Shown: positions 29,215-38,982, counted from the first letter of the stretch. The stretch: DNA of 64,000 nucleotides from Pasteurellaceae bacterium Orientalotternb1 (GCA_011455275.1 CP015028.1:2206911-2270910); one strand, 5' to 3'. Notes: generated by a model not told the origin, from the sequence alone. Numbers and translations are program-made.

Positions 29215-30228
29215 TTACTCGTCAAATTTCACTTCATCTACCAGTTTCAGTGCTTTATCGTAGTTTTTCGCAATTTCTTCAAGTTTGATCGCATCAGCAG
29301 AGAATGAACCCCAACCTTGAACTAACTTAGATGGTTTAACACCTTGTTTTACTGGGTATTCGTGGTTTAATTCTGCATACAGTGATTGTGCTTTATCATC
29401 ACTTAAGAATTCAATTAATTTCACCGCATTCGCTTTATTTGGTGAATGTTTCGCTACAGCCACTGCACTGATGTTTACGTGCGTACCGAACTTACCAGTA
29501 GGGAAGTTAATGATTGCAGCTTCTGCCCACGCTTTTTGCTTCTCATCGTCTAACATTTTACCGTAGTAATAGCTGTTACCTAAAGCGTAATCACAGATAC
29601 CTTCCTTAATCGCTTTAACTTGATCACGGTCACCGCCTTGTGGTTTTTGTGCTAAGTTCGCTTTTAAGCCTTTGATAAAATCACGAGTTGCCTCTTCACC
29701 GTAGTGAGCGATCATCGCAGCAAATAATGAAACGTTGTAAGAGTTTTTCCCTGAACGCACACATACTTTGCCTTTGTATTCTGGTTTAGCTAAATCTAAG
29801 TAATCGAAACCTGCTGGTAATTTACCTACACGATCTTTTGACGTGTAGATTGCACGAGCACGAGTGGTCAAACCATACCAATCGCCATTTGAATCACGGA
29901 ATTGTGCAGGGATATTTTTCTCAAGCACTTTTGACTGAATTGGTTGAGAGACACCCGCTTTTACAATTTTCATTACGCGGCTGATATCTACCGTTAAAAG
30001 TACGTCAGCTGGGCTTAATTCACCTTCTTGTTTCACACGTTCTTCCAAGCCTTTATCTGCGAAGATCACATTTACTTTGATACCTGTTTGTTTTTCAAAG
30101 TCTTTGAGCATTGGCTCGATTAAGTAAGGTTGACGATAAGAATAAACGTTCACTTCATTTGCTGCTAAAGCTGAAGTTGAAGCTGCAAGTGCAGAAAGTA
30201 CGGCAAGAGTTGAAAGTGTTTTTTTCAT
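29215..30228 (-). CDS. fbpA: FbpA, periplasmic ferric ion-binding protein
   Basis: 337 aa with a signal peptide of about 22 residues ending SALAA. It has the class II periplasmic binding fold, with NVYSYRQPYLIEPML at the start. The adjacent tyrosines in GNSYYYGKM (220-222) are the expected Fe3+ ligands. It resembles the Mannheimia FbpA and cyanobacterial FutA group. It carries Fe3+ to FbpBC. Its promoter has a consensus CRP site; I saw no convincing Fur box. Confidence 0.92.
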   Translation of the reverse strand: MKKTLSTLAVLSALAASTSALAANEVNVYSYRQPYLIEPMLKDFEKQTGIKVNVIFADKGLEERVKQEGELSPADVLLTVDISRVMKIVKAGVSQPIQSKVLEKNIPAQFRDSNGDWYGLTTRARAIYTSKDRVGKLPAGFDYLDLAKPEYKGKVCVRSGKNSYNVSLFAAMIAHYGEEATRDFIKGLKANLAQKPQGGDRDQVKAIKEGICDYALGNSYYYGKMLDDEKQKAWAEAAIINFPTGKFGTHVNISAVAVAKHSPNKANAVKLIEFLSDDKAQSLYAELNHEYPVKQGVKPSKLVQGWGSFSADAIKLEEIAKNYDKALKLVDEVKFDE

Positions 30229-30276
30229 GAGAAATCCTTAGATTGACGATATATAAGGGTAATTGAAACGGGGCGA

Positions 30277-30305
30277 AGTGTAGGAAGATATTTTATTTTT
30301 GTCAA
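30277..30305 (-). promoter_or_regulatory. fbpA promoter
   Basis: Minus-strand TTGACA (30300-30305) and TACACT (30277-30282) are exactly 17 bp apart, about 50 bp upstream of the fbpA ATG. The -35 is perfect. Confidence 0.7.
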
Positions 30306-30332
30306 TGCGAACTGTTCCTATTTACAAAAAAG

Positions 30333-30348
30333 TGTGATCAAGATCACA
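30333..30348. promoter_or_regulatory. CRP-binding site between fbpA and rsxA
   Basis: TGTGATCAAGATCACA matches TGTGA-N6-TCACA. Its centre is about 70 bp upstream of the predicted fbpA transcription start, a normal class I activator position. It may also affect rsxA on the other strand. Confidence 0.75.
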
Positions 30349-30460
30349 TTTTAGATTTGCAAAAAATGGGACGAAACTGACCGCTTGTAACAGAATTTCT
30401 TGTCCAAATGGGCGAAAAAACGGATAATACGCCCCATTTTTGCAAGAAATTTTAGCGGCT

Positions 30461-31042
30461 ATGGTGGAATATATTTTACTGGTCATCGGCACAGCGTTGA
30501 TCAACAACTTTGTGTTGGTGAAATTTTTAGGGTTATGTCCGTTTATGGGGGTGTCGAAAAAGGTCGAGACTGCCATGGGGATGGGAATGGCGACCACGTT
30601 CGTACTCACGGTGGCATCGCTTACTGCCTATTTGGTCGAAACCTACATTCTCGCTCCGCTCAATGCACAATTTCTGCGAACGTTGGTTTTCATTTTAGTG
30701 ATTGCGGTGATTGTGCAGCTCACGGAAATGATCGTCCACAAAACCAGCCCAACCCTTTATCGCTTGTTGGGCATCTATTTGCCGCTGATCACCACTAACT
30801 GTGCGGTGCTTGGCGTGGCGTTACTCAATGTGAATTTATCGAACAATCTTGTGGCATCGGTGCTATACGGCTTCGGCGCAGCAGCAGGCTTTTCGTTGGT
30901 GTTGGTACTGTTTTCCGCCTTGCGTGAGCGATTAGCCGCCGCCGATGTGCCGAAAGCGTTTCAAGGTGCGTCAATTGCCTTGATCACCTCAGGATTGATG
31001 TCATTAGCCTTTATGGGCTTTACAGGTTTAGTCAAAATTTAA
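30461..31042 (+). CDS. rsxA: RsxA, ion-translocating electron transport subunit A
   Basis: 193 aa from the ATG at 30461, which matches the E. coli start (MxxYxLLxxGTxLxNNFVLV); an upstream Met at 30440 is not needed. Six membrane helices and the conserved [14 protein letters not shown] and [14 protein letters not shown] are visible. With RsxE it forms the membrane core of the Rnf-type complex, which keeps SoxR reduced in E. coli and pumps ions in other bacteria. It overlaps rsxB by one base. Confidence 0.95.
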   Translation: MVEYILLVIGTALINNFVLVKFLGLCPFMGVSKKVETAMGMGMATTFVLTVASLTAYLVETYILAPLNAQFLRTLVFILVIAVIVQLTEMIVHKTSPTLYRLLGIYLPLITTNCAVLGVALLNVNLSNNLVASVLYGFGAAAGFSLVLVLFSALRERLAAADVPKAFQGASIALITSGLMSLAFMGFTGLVKI

Positions 31043-31652
31043 TGGATTCTACGATTATTTATCTCGTGATTGGCGTGATCGCCCTAATTGCCTTGATTTT
31101 TGGGGCGATTTTGGGCTATTCGTCAATTAAATTGAAAGTCGAAGCCGACCCGATTGTCGAGCAGATCGATGCCCTATTGCCGCAAAGTCAATGCGGTCAA
31201 TGCGGCTATCCAGGCTGTAAGCCTTATGCGGAAGCGGTCGCAAACGGCGATGACATTACCAAATGCGTCCCTGGGGGCAGCCGTTGGTGGTGAAACTTGC
31301 CGATTTAATGGGCGTGGACGTACCAGACACCGATGGCGAAACGCCCGAAACGATGGTGGCAATTATTCACGAAGAAATGTGTATTGGTTGCACCAAATGT
31401 ATCGCAGCTTGCCCTGTCGATGCGATTATCGGCACTAACAAAGCGATGCACACTGTGATCGCCGATCTCTGCACAGGCTGCGAACTCTGCGTTGCCCCTT
31501 GTCCAACGGATTGTATTGAGATGATAAAAGTTAAGCCAACCGCAAAAACGTGGAACTGGCAATTCGATCAAAATTTGATTATCCCGATTCTAAATACCAC
31601 GGAAATCACGCCCAAATGGGTAGTTGGTGCGGAGAAGAACAATGGAAAATGA
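31042..31652 (+). pseudogene. rsxB: RsxB, broken by a one-base deletion
   Basis: The first 83 codons encode the N-terminal membrane anchor and the Cys cluster CGQCGYPGC, then run to a stop after [10 protein letters not shown]. The rest is intact in another frame from about 31266: [11 protein letters not shown], then two 4Fe-4S motifs [12 protein letters not shown] and [12 protein letters not shown]. The switch point is a G5 run (31273-31277). Six G would give CVPGGQPLVV and a normal 203-aa protein. It is either a true mutation or a homopolymer miscall. The downstream gene starts 11 bp before its stop. Confidence 0.88.
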
Positions 31653-33714
31653 TGTGTTAAGCCGCATTCGCCAAGGCAAATTGTGGGATTTCCCTGGTGG
31701 CATTCATCCCCCTGAAATGAAGAAACAATCGAACCAGAAGCCGATTCGTTCTCTGCATTTGCCGAAATTTTTTTATGTGCCAGTAATTCAACACGCAGGC
31801 ACCGCAGGTGAAGTGATCGTCAATGTTGGCGATAATGTACTCAAAGGGCAACCGCTCACCAAAGGCGACAACTACCGCCAACTGCCCATTCACAGCCCAA
31901 CTTCTGGCAAAGTGATTGCCATTCAGCCTTATGTTTCATCGCACCCGTCAGGCATTGCTGAACTCACCATCGTGATTGAAACCGACGGAAAAGATCAATG
32001 GTGCGAACGCCAACCGATTGACAACTTCTTGCAGCTGACAAGCGGTCAGATTATCGAAAAAGTTTACCAAGCGGGGATTGCTGGCTTGGGTGGGGCAGTA
32101 TTTCCGACTTCGAGCAAACTCGATTTTGCTGAAAAACGCTGTAAGTTATTGATTATTAACGGTGCAGAGTGTGAGCCATACATCACCTGTGATGATCGCT
32201 TAATGCAAGACTACACCGCCGAAATGCTCGAAGGCATTCGCATTTTACGCTATGTGCTACGCCCTGAAGAAGTGGTGCTGGCGATTGAAGACAACAAACC
32301 GAAAGCGATTAAAGCGGTGCAAAAAGCGTTGAAAGGGGCGAATGACATCAGTGTGCGAGTGATCCCAACAAAATACCCGTCAGGTGCGAGCGATCAACTG
32401 GTGCAAGTGCTAACAGGCTTAGAAATTCCGCAAGGTAAACGCACCATCGAAATGGGTATTGTGATGCACAACGTCGGCACAGCATTTGCAGTGAAACGTG
32501 CAGTGATTGATGATGAACCGCTTATCGAACGGGTCGTGACTCTTACAGGCGATAAAATCCGCAATAAAGGCAACGTTTGGGCTCGCCTTGGCACACCTAT
32601 TTTGCATCTGCTTGAGCAAGTCGATTACCAAACAGACGAGCGTTTTCCCGTTTTCCTTGGCGGACCGATGATGGGCTTTATTCTGCCATCGTTGCAGTCA
32701 CCTGTAACCAAAACTGCCAACTGCATTATCGCCCCTGATCATTTTGAGTATGCCCCGCCGCAGCCTGAACGCAGCTGTATCCGCTGTTCTGCCTGTTCAG
32801 ACGCTTGCCCTGTGAGCTTGCTGCCGCAGCAACTTTATTGGTACGCTCGCTCGGAAGATCACGATAAATCAAAAGAATATCATCTCGATGCCTGCATTGA
32901 ATGTGGGATTTGTGCCTACGTCTGCCCGAGCTACATTCCACTCATTCAATATTTCCGCCAAGAAAAAGCGAAAATTGCCGATATTGATGAAAAAGCCCGC
33001 AAAGCCGAAGAAGCCAAACAGCGTTTTGAAGCCCGTGAAGCACGGCTTAATAAAGAGAAAGAAGCTCGCACTGCCCGCATTCAACAAGCAGCCGCAAAAC
33101 GCCGTGAAGAAGTGGCAAACAGCGAAGGCGAAGATCCCGTTAAAGCCGCTCTCGCCCGCTTGAAAGCGAAAAAACAGAATTCTGCCTCCGCTAGCGGGGG
33201 AAGTACCGCCGAAGGCGGGGTGGGGGGCAATAATGCAACCATTAAAGCCAATGGCGAACCCGATAACAGCGATTTAATGGCACAACGCCGAGCAAGACGC
33301 TTGGCGAAACAGGCGGAACAACAAGCGGTCAGTTCCGAAGAGAATATTGCAGATCAAAGTAGGGTGGGTCTTGACCCACCGCAAACGCTCGATCCCAGAA
33401 AAGCTGCCGTTGAAGCCGCTTTAGCTCGAGCCAAAGCCAAAAAAGCGGCACAACAAGCGGTCAGTTCTGAAGAAAATATTACAAATCCAAGTAGGGTGGG
33501 TCTTGACCCACCGCAAATGCTTGATCCCAGAAAAGCTGCCGTTGAAGCCGCTTTAGCTCGAGCCAAAGCCAAAAAACAAGCAATGGCTGAAAATGGTGGG
33601 TCAAGCCTCCCCCTACCAGAAGAAGAACAAACGGATCCACGCAAAGCTGCCGTGGCGGCAGCAATCGCTCGAGCGAAAGCGAAAAAAGCCGCACGACAAG
33701 GGGAAATACAATGA
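31642..33714 (+). CDS. rsxC: RsxC, electron transport subunit C with expanded repeat tail
   Basis: 690 aa from the ATG at 31642 with GGAGAAG upstream. It has NADH/FMN-binding and SLBB-like regions, then two ferredoxin clusters [12 protein letters not shown] (about 378-389) and [12 protein letters not shown] (about 417-428). From residue ~500 it is a charged tail of repeated units of the type [18 protein letters not shown]. Two of these repeats carry an uptake signal and a GTAGGGTGGGTC palindrome in frame, translated as QAVSSEEN and SRVGLDPPQ. It is the peripheral electron-entry subunit of the Rsx complex. Confidence 0.93.
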   Translation: MENDVLSRIRQGKLWDFPGGIHPPEMKKQSNQKPIRSLHLPKFFYVPVIQHAGTAGEVIVNVGDNVLKGQPLTKGDNYRQLPIHSPTSGKVIAIQPYVSSHPSGIAELTIVIETDGKDQWCERQPIDNFLQLTSGQIIEKVYQAGIAGLGGAVFPTSSKLDFAEKRCKLLIINGAECEPYITCDDRLMQDYTAEMLEGIRILRYVLRPEEVVLAIEDNKPKAIKAVQKALKGANDISVRVIPTKYPSGASDQLVQVLTGLEIPQGKRTIEMGIVMHNVGTAFAVKRAVIDDEPLIERVVTLTGDKIRNKGNVWARLGTPILHLLEQVDYQTDERFPVFLGGPMMGFILPSLQSPVTKTANCIIAPDHFEYAPPQPERSCIRCSACSDACPVSLLPQQLYWYARSEDHDKSKEYHLDACIECGICAYVCPSYIPLIQYFRQEKAKIADIDEKARKAEEAKQRFEAREARLNKEKEARTARIQQAAAKRREEVANSEGEDPVKAALARLKAKKQNSASASGGSTAEGGVGGNNATIKANGEPDNSDLMAQRRARRLAKQAEQQAVSSEENIADQSRVGLDPPQTLDPRKAAVEAALARAKAKKAAQQAVSSEENITNPSRVGLDPPQMLDPRKAAVEAALARAKAKKQAMAENGGSSLPLPEEEQTDPRKAAVAAAIARAKAKKAARQGEIQ
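33321..33700 (+). repeat. Tandem repeat in rsxC built from composite repeat elements
   Basis: Units start at 33321, 33453 (132 bp, 44 codons later) and 33576 (degenerate). Units one and two each begin with ACAAGCGGTC, contain GTAGGGTGGGTC with its inverted arm (33359-33380 and 33491-33512), and end with the ALARAKAKK coding segment. The third keeps only traces (33595-33617). Confidence 0.88.
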
Positions 33715-34346
33715 TAAACGATCTTTTTCCTGCATTTCCATGGTCGTTTTTATTTATCCAAGATCTCATCGGCACCATCGTATTTGCGATATCAGGAGCC
33801 ATCGCCGCTCGACAGCATAAAATGGATATTTTCGGTATGTTTGTGTTGGCTTTCGTTACAGGCGTAGGTGGTGGCACACTACGAGATGTGATGATCGGCA
33901 GCACGCCTGTGTTTTGGATGAAGCAACCGATTTATGTGTTGATGATCTCCATCGCCGTGATTTTAGTTGCGATTTTGCGTAATCAAATTGACCGTGATTA
34001 CTGGAAAAAAGGTTTGTTGATCTTTGATGCGATTGGACTTGGCGTATTTACCGTCATTGGCGTGCAAAAAGGGATCGACTTTGGACTGCACCCGTTAATT
34101 TGCATCGCTCTCGGCGGCATAACAGGCTGTTTTGGCGGGCTAATTCGCGATATCTTACGCAACGAAGTCCCGATTATTTTGCAAAAAGAAGTATATGTGA
34201 CCGCAAGCCTTGTTGGTGGAGTTATTTTTATCCTCTTCCGTGATGCGGGTTTTGAAAGTAACTGGGTGGATGTGGCGACCGTTGCCACCGTCATTGCCAT
34301 CCGAATGTTCACCATTCGCTATAATTTGCATTTGCCGAAGGTTTAG
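33711..34346 (+). CDS. UPF0126 family membrane protein (TRIC/YicG-like)
   Basis: 211 aa with about seven helices. It is a tandem UPF0126 protein: two related halves contain [19 protein letters not shown] and [20 protein letters not shown]. coli YicG and YadS are members; some relatives have been proposed as glycine or cation channels. The start overlaps the rsxC stop (ATGA), so it is translated within the rsx operon. It is not a usual part of the Rsx complex. Confidence 0.88.
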   Translation: MINDLFPAFPWSFLFIQDLIGTIVFAISGAIAARQHKMDIFGMFVLAFVTGVGGGTLRDVMIGSTPVFWMKQPIYVLMISIAVILVAILRNQIDRDYWKKGLLIFDAIGLGVFTVIGVQKGIDFGLHPLICIALGGITGCFGGLIRDILRNEVPIILQKEVYVTASLVGGVIFILFRDAGFESNWVDVATVATVIAIRMFTIRYNLHLPKV

Positions 34347-34473
34347 TATTTTTTATGTTATTTTCATAGGTACATAGCTAACTGTCCGCACGCAACAAGC
34401 GGTCACTTTTGTCGAATTTTTTGCAAATGACCACGAGAAGCTCGTACATTTGCGACTAAGAAAGGAAAGATAA

Positions 34474-35520
34474 ATGTTCAAAATGATCAGCTCACCCCAT
34501 ACTCATTCAAGCAATCTCACAGTCAATATAATGCTGTGGGTGATTGCGGCGATGTTTCCTGCGTTGTTGGTGCAGTGGTATTTCTTTGGTTATGGCGTAT
34601 TGATACAAATCGCTGTGGCGGTGAGCTTGGCGATTGGAATTGAAATTGGCGTGGCAAAACTTCGCCAAAAACCGACTACTTTTTACTTGGCGGATATGTC
34701 AGGTGTTCTAACCGCATTGATTTTAGCGATGTCTATTCCGCCTTATTCACCTTATTGGCTGACGTTGATTGGCGTAGCGGCGGCATTGTTGTTGGCGAAG
34801 CACATTTATGGCGGTTTGGGACAAAATTTGTTCAACCCAGCGATGGTCGGCTATGCGTTGCTGTTGGTGTCATTTCCGTTACCGATGACTTCGTGGCTGC
34901 CGCCGTTGGCGTTGCTGAACGAGCCACCCACACTAATCGATAGTGTTTCACTGATTTTTACAGGGGTGTCCACGGACGGTTTTAGCCTTCATCAGCTGAT
35001 CAACAGTGTAGACGGTGTCACTTCTGCGACTGTCTTAGACGGTGTAAAAACCGCAAAAACCCTACAAGCGGTCACTTCCGAGCAATTTTTTGCAAATGTG
35101 TGGTTAGGTGGCTGGGCACAGATCAATTTAGCCTTCTTACTTGGCGGTCTCTTTTTGATTTATAAACGGATTATTCACTGGCAGATTCCAGTGGCAATGT
35201 TAGTGACTTTCGCAATTTTTGGTTGTATCAGTGATTTGCTCAGTGATACACGTTGGGCAACTCATCTACAACTGTTCAGTGGTGGGATGATGTTCGGAGC
35301 ATTTTTTATTGCAACGGATCCCGTTTCGGCATCTATCACCCCAAAAGGCAAACTGATTTTCGGTGCACTGATTGGTTTTTTGGTTTATCTGATTCGCTAT
35401 CACGGTACGAACTATCCCGATGGCGTGGCGTTTGCCGTGTTACTGGCGAATATTTGCGTACCGCTGATTGACCACTATACCCAACCCCGTTTATACGGCA
35501 CAAAATTAGGCGGTAAATGA
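34474..35520 (+). CDS. rsxD: RsxD, electron transport subunit D
   Basis: 348 aa with about nine membrane helices (NqrB/RnfD family). It carries the flavin attachment region DGVTSAT near residue 180, where Thr binds FMN covalently. AAGGAA precedes the ATG. It overlaps rsxG by 4 bp. An uptake signal inside the gene (35065-35074) is translated as [11 protein letters not shown]. Confidence 0.94.
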   Translation: MFKMISSPHTHSSNLTVNIMLWVIAAMFPALLVQWYFFGYGVLIQIAVAVSLAIGIEIGVAKLRQKPTTFYLADMSGVLTALILAMSIPPYSPYWLTLIGVAAALLLAKHIYGGLGQNLFNPAMVGYALLLVSFPLPMTSWLPPLALLNEPPTLIDSVSLIFTGVSTDGFSLHQLINSVDGVTSATVLDGVKTAKTLQAVTSEQFFANVWLGGWAQINLAFLLGGLFLIYKRIIHWQIPVAMLVTFAIFGCISDLLSDTRWATHLQLFSGGMMFGAFFIATDPVSASITPKGKLIFGALIGFLVYLIRYHGTNYPDGVAFAVLLANICVPLIDHYTQPRLYGTKLGGK

Positions 35521-36152
35521 TGAAAACGTCAGTTATTACTACTCGCTATGCATTGATTTTAGGGGCAGTCGCCCTGCTTTGCACGGCACTTTCTACCGCG
35601 GTGTTTTGGCTTACCAAAGACCGCATTGATGCTGTTACCGCTGAACAGCAACGTAAATTGCTGCTAGAAGTTGTGCCGCAAAGCCATTTTGATAACGATT
35701 TGTTGGCAACTTGCAAAGAGTTGAATGTACCAGAGCAGCCATCCCTCAACAAAATTTTTGTTGCAAAAAAACAGGGAAATCTGACCGCTTACGCCATTCA
35801 AGCCACTGCCCCAGACGGCTATTCGGGCGATATTGTCTTGCTAATCGGCATTCAGCCAGATGGCACGCTGCTTGGTGTTCGAACGCTGGCACACAAAGAA
35901 ACTCCTGGGCTTGGTGATAAAATTGAAACCCGTGTGTCCGAGTGGATTTATGGGTTTAGTGGTCAGTTATTCAGCTTAGAAAATGAAGACAAATGGGCGG
36001 TGAAAAAAGATAACGGGCAGTTCGACCAATTCACTGGAGCCACCATCACCCCAAGAGCTGTGGTGAATATGGTGCGAAAAAGTGCCAAATGGGTCGTGAG
36101 TGAATTAAATGCCAAACCTGAAATGCTTGAGAAATTTACACTATGTCAGTAG
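35517..36152 (+). CDS. rsxG: RsxG, electron transport subunit G
   Basis: 211 aa. One N-terminal membrane helix, then a periplasmic FMN-binding domain with the attachment motif [12 protein letters not shown], in which Thr carries FMN by a phosphoester bond (about residues 173-184). Its ATG overlaps the rsxD stop, and rsxE starts inside its 3' end. Confidence 0.95.
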   Translation: MMKTSVITTRYALILGAVALLCTALSTAVFWLTKDRIDAVTAEQQRKLLLEVVPQSHFDNDLLATCKELNVPEQPSLNKIFVAKKQGNLTAYAIQATAPDGYSGDIVLLIGIQPDGTLLGVRTLAHKETPGLGDKIETRVSEWIYGFSGQLFSLENEDKWAVKKDNGQFDQFTGATITPRAVVNMVRKSAKWVVSELNAKPEMLEKFTLCQ

Positions 36153-36838
36153 AAAACCAAATCCCGATTCAACAAGTTGATGAGCAGCCGCAAACGCCAT
36201 CAATGTGGAAAACGTTATTTACCCAAGGCATTTGGTCAAACAACGGTGCGTTGGTGCAGCTGCTTGGGCTATGTCCGTTATTGGCGGTGTCGAATAATAT
36301 AACCAACGCTCTTGGGCTTGGGCTAGCAACGCTGTTGGTGTTAGTGATGACGAATACGGTGGTGTCGTTCTTCCGCAAGTGGATCCCGCACGATATTCGC
36401 ATTCCGATTTATGTGATGATTATCGCCACGGCGGTAACCGCCATTCAGCTACTGATGAACGCCTTTGCCTACCCCGTTTATCAATCCTTAGGCATTTTTA
36501 TTCCGCTGATTGTCACTAACTGTATTGTGATCGGGCGAGCGGAAGCCTTTGCTTCGAAAAATAGCGTAGTGCATTCCACCTTTGACGGCTTTGCAATGGG
36601 CTTGGGAATGTTGTTCAGCCTTGTGTTGCTTGGTGCGTTGCGAGAAATTATCGGCAACGGTACCCTGTTTGAGGGTTTAGATTTATTGCTAGGCGATTGG
36701 GCAAAAGGGGCAAAAATCGACTTATTACATTTCGATTCAGGCTTACTGCTCGCTATTTTGCCACCTGGGGCATTTATCGGTTTAGGGATCATTTTAGCGG
36801 TGAAAAATCTGATTGATCATCGTAAAAAACGCAAATAA
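36143..36838 (+). CDS. rsxE: RsxE, electron transport subunit E
   Basis: 231 aa. It is a six-helix membrane protein homologous to RsxA, with [13 protein letters not shown] and [17 protein letters not shown] (Cys near the membrane centre). It overlaps rsxG by 10 bp. In E. coli nth follows; here an lpxM-type gene follows 11 bp later instead. Confidence 0.95.
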   Translation: MSVENQIPIQQVDEQPQTPSMWKTLFTQGIWSNNGALVQLLGLCPLLAVSNNITNALGLGLATLLVLVMTNTVVSFFRKWIPHDIRIPIYVMIIATAVTAIQLLMNAFAYPVYQSLGIFIPLIVTNCIVIGRAEAFASKNSVVHSTFDGFAMGLGMLFSLVLLGALREIIGNGTLFEGLDLLLGDWAKGAKIDLLHFDSGLLLAILPPGAFIGLGIILAVKNLIDHRKKRK

Positions 36839-36849
36839 TTGGAGAACAA

Positions 36850-37800
36850 ATGGAACGAGAAACCGCTCAAGTTGGCTATCAACATCAATTTTCCAACGCC
36901 TTTTTACACCCGAAATATTGGGTCGTATGGCTTGGGGTTTTCGCTCTCTGCATTTTGGCGTATGTTCCTTACCGTTTGCGAGACAAATTAGCGGCAGGTA
37001 TTGGCAAGATTGTATTTCGCTATTTAAAGTCTAACCGCAAAAAGCAGTATCACCGAGCCGATGTCAATTTGCGTTACTGTTTCCCTGAATGGTCGGCAGA
37101 AAAGCGGGAGAAAGTCATCGAAAAAATGTTTATTACTGTTTCGCAAACGATGCTAGCCATCGGTGAAACGGCTATTCGCCCCGTTTCACACTTGCAAAAA
37201 CGCAGCGAGTTTTATGGCTTAGATTATGTGAAACAGGCTCGTTCGAACGGCAAAAATGTAATTTTGCTCGTACCGCATACTTGGTCAATTGATGCTTCTG
37301 GCGTGGTGATGCACACGCTTGGAATGCCGATGACTTCAATGTACAACCCGCACCGCAACCCGTTGGTAGATTGGTTGTGGAACTGGACGCGTGAACGTTT
37401 CGGTGGCAAAATGCACGCTCGCCAAAATGGGATCAAACCATTTTTGGCAGATGTCCGCAAAGGAGAGCTAGGTTATTTCTTACCCGATGAAGATTACGGC
37501 GAAGAATTGAGCGTTTATGTCGATTTCTTTGCCACCGAAAAAGCCACACTCCCAGGGCTAAACCGTATGGCAAAAGTAGCGAACGCCGAAGTAATTCCAA
37601 TGTTTCCAATTTACAACGCTGAAAAAGGTGTTTATCAAATTGAAATCCTACCGCCAATGGAATTTAACGGTTCACCCGAGCAATCCGCAAGGGAAATGAA
37701 TAAAGTGATTGAGTATTTCGTCACCAAACACCCTGAACAATATGTTTGGATTTTACGCTTACTCAAAACCCGCAAAAACGGGGAAGATATTTACCAATAA
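36850..37800 (+). CDS. lpxM: Lipid A late acyltransferase, LpxM (MsbB) type
   Basis: 316 aa. An N-terminal membrane helix (about 26-46) is followed by the LPLAT domain, with the catalytic HTWSID (H-x4-D) and the later YFLPDEDYG and EVIPMFPIYN blocks. It transfers a secondary acyl chain to Kdo2-lipid A at the inner membrane. LpxM is chosen over LpxL from general resemblance to msbB. It is the last gene of the rsx-containing transcript and is followed by a strong terminator. Confidence 0.88.
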   Translation: MERETAQVGYQHQFSNAFLHPKYWVVWLGVFALCILAYVPYRLRDKLAAGIGKIVFRYLKSNRKKQYHRADVNLRYCFPEWSAEKREKVIEKMFITVSQTMLAIGETAIRPVSHLQKRSEFYGLDYVKQARSNGKNVILLVPHTWSIDASGVVMHTLGMPMTSMYNPHRNPLVDWLWNWTRERFGGKMHARQNGIKPFLADVRKGELGYFLPDEDYGEELSVYVDFFATEKATLPGLNRMAKVANAEVIPMFPIYNAEKGVYQIEILPPMEFNGSPEQSAREMNKVIEYFVTKHPEQYVWILRLLKTRKNGEDIYQ

Positions 37801-37804
37801 GGAC

Positions 37805-37838
37805 AAAAGGATTGAATATGTTGTATTCAATCCTTTTT
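37805..37838 (+). terminator. Terminator after lpxM
   Basis: A perfect 14-bp stem (37805-37818 with 37824-37837, loop TGTTG) ends in T5. It starts 4 bp after the lpxM stop. Confidence 0.92.
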
Positions 37839-37865
37839 AACATGAAAGCAAATTAAATCGGAAAG

Positions 37866-37895
37866 AAAAAAGCCTTCGATTTCTCGAGGCTTTTT
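37866..37895 (-). terminator. Terminator of tRNA-Asp
   Basis: An AGCCT/AGGCT-based hairpin with a TCGA inner stem is followed by T6 on the minus strand, about 45 bp after the tRNA 3' end. Confidence 0.8.
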
Positions 37896-37939
37896 CCTAT
37901 TAACGTACTAAGGAGGTATATTATGACGTTTAAATTAGT

Positions 37940-38016
37940 TGGCGGAATGGACGGGACTCGAACCCGCGACCCCCTGCGTGACAGGCAGGTATTCTAACCA
38001 GCTGAACTACCACTCC
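37940..38016 (-). tRNA. tRNA-Asp (anticodon GTC)
   Basis: 77 nt on the minus strand, including an encoded CCA (complement of 37940-37942). The acceptor stem starts GGAGTGG and pairs with CCATTCC. The anticodon stem-loop is CCTGC-CTGTCAC-GCAGG with GTC in the centre, and the T loop is GGTTCGAGTCC. It matches tRNA-Asp of gamma-proteobacteria almost fully. Confidence 0.97.
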
Positions 38017-38116
38017 GCAGCGAACGGGACGTATAATAATGATTTCGCCGTAAACCGTCAAACACTTTTTGGAAAAAATCTTGCAACTGCTTTTTTTCTC
38101 TCCAAGTCGATGATTT

Positions 38117-38884
38117 TTAACTCAACATCGGTGTTTCTGGTTGCTCTCGCACCATCCACAAACAGTTTCCTTTAGATTTTTTATCCAACAGTTTGAGATA
38201 TTCTTGATGTGCTTTGGCTTCTTCTTCGCTTAATGGCAGTACAACTAGCCCCGTAGCATCAAGAGCGGTTGTGGCAATAAAGACTTCTTCATTAACCGCT
38301 TGTGCTTCTGCTTCTTCATCGGCTAACAACGCAATCTGCCCGCCTGTCATCATCAAGAAAACATCGGCAAGAATCTCCGCATCCAGCAACGCACCGTGCA
38401 ATACCCGTTTGCTGTTATCAATGCCTAAGCGGTCGCACAAGGCATCTAAATTGTTGCGTTTACCTGGGTACATTTTGCGAGCGAGTTGCAAGCTGTCGGT
38501 TACTTGGCACATTTCTGCGACTTTCGGCGGTTGCTCTGGTAAGAAAGAAAATTCGTGATCGATAAAACCCACGTCGAAGGGTGCATTGTGGATCACCAAC
38601 TCTGCCCCTTTGATAAATTCCAAAAATTCAGGAGCGATTTCGGCAAACGTCGGTTTATCCGCCAGCATTTCATCGGTGATGCCGTGAACTTTCACCGCAT
38701 CTTGATCTACGGCTCTCGGCGGCTTGATATAGACGTGATATGTTCTCCCTGTGAGGCGACGGTTAATCACTTCTACTGCCCCGATTTCAATGATGTTATG
38801 CCCAATGTGAGGGGCTCCATTGAAGTTCATCCCCGTAGTTTCCGTATCCAACACCACTTGGCGTTGTACTGCTTGTTCGTTCAT
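38117..38884 (-). CDS. dnaQ: DNA polymerase III epsilon subunit
   Basis: 255 aa. A DEDDh 3'-5' exonuclease: Exo I VLDTETTGM, Exo II HNAPFDVGF and Exo III HGALLDAEI, with the catalytic His. The C-terminal tail binds the polymerase subunit. It is the proofreading subunit of the replicase. AAAAGGA lies before the ATG. An uptake signal inside the gene encodes AQAVNEE. Confidence 0.95.
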   Translation of the reverse strand: MNEQAVQRQVVLDTETTGMNFNGAPHIGHNIIEIGAVEVINRRLTGRTYHVYIKPPRAVDQDAVKVHGITDEMLADKPTFAEIAPEFLEFIKGAELVIHNAPFDVGFIDHEFSFLPEQPPKVAEMCQVTDSLQLARKMYPGKRNNLDALCDRLGIDNSKRVLHGALLDAEILADVFLMMTGGQIALLADEEAEAQAVNEEVFIATTALDATGLVVLPLSEEEAKAHQEYLKLLDKKSKGNCLWMVREQPETPMLS

Positions 38885-38905
38885 TGTGATCCTTTTAATT
38901 AACTG

Positions 38906-38981
38906 CTTGCCCCACCATTTGCAAAATTTTCTGAAGATCTGACCGCTTGTAAAGCAATCGATGGGTCAAGACTCACCCTAC
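38906..38981 (-). repeat. Composite uptake-signal/palindrome element, copy A
   Basis: Read on the minus strand it is GTAGGGTGAGTC with its partner arm, an uptake signal (complement of 38941-38950), an AT-rich tail ending GCAAATGG, and GGGGCAAG. It ends one base from the hslO stop codon. It is a shortened relative of the 88-bp elements in the dcw cluster. Confidence 0.75.
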
Positions 38982-38982
38982 T

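Noticed and set aside
30229-30332. Fur box upstream of fbpA
   Set aside because: No segment resembles the GATAATGATAATCATTATC consensus well enough by eye.
31042-31300. Programmed ribosomal frameshifting in rsxB
   Set aside because: A GGGGG tract alone is not a typical slippery heptamer, no stimulatory element is evident, and RsxB is a single-frame gene elsewhere.
31263-31652. The second part of rsxB as a separate ferredoxin gene
   Set aside because: It continues RsxB residue by residue after the frameshift and has no ribosome site; it is the same gene.
37939-38175. 78-codon plus-strand ORF beginning MAEWTGLEPATPC
   Set aside because: It is the antisense translation of tRNA-Asp, a familiar spurious ORF.
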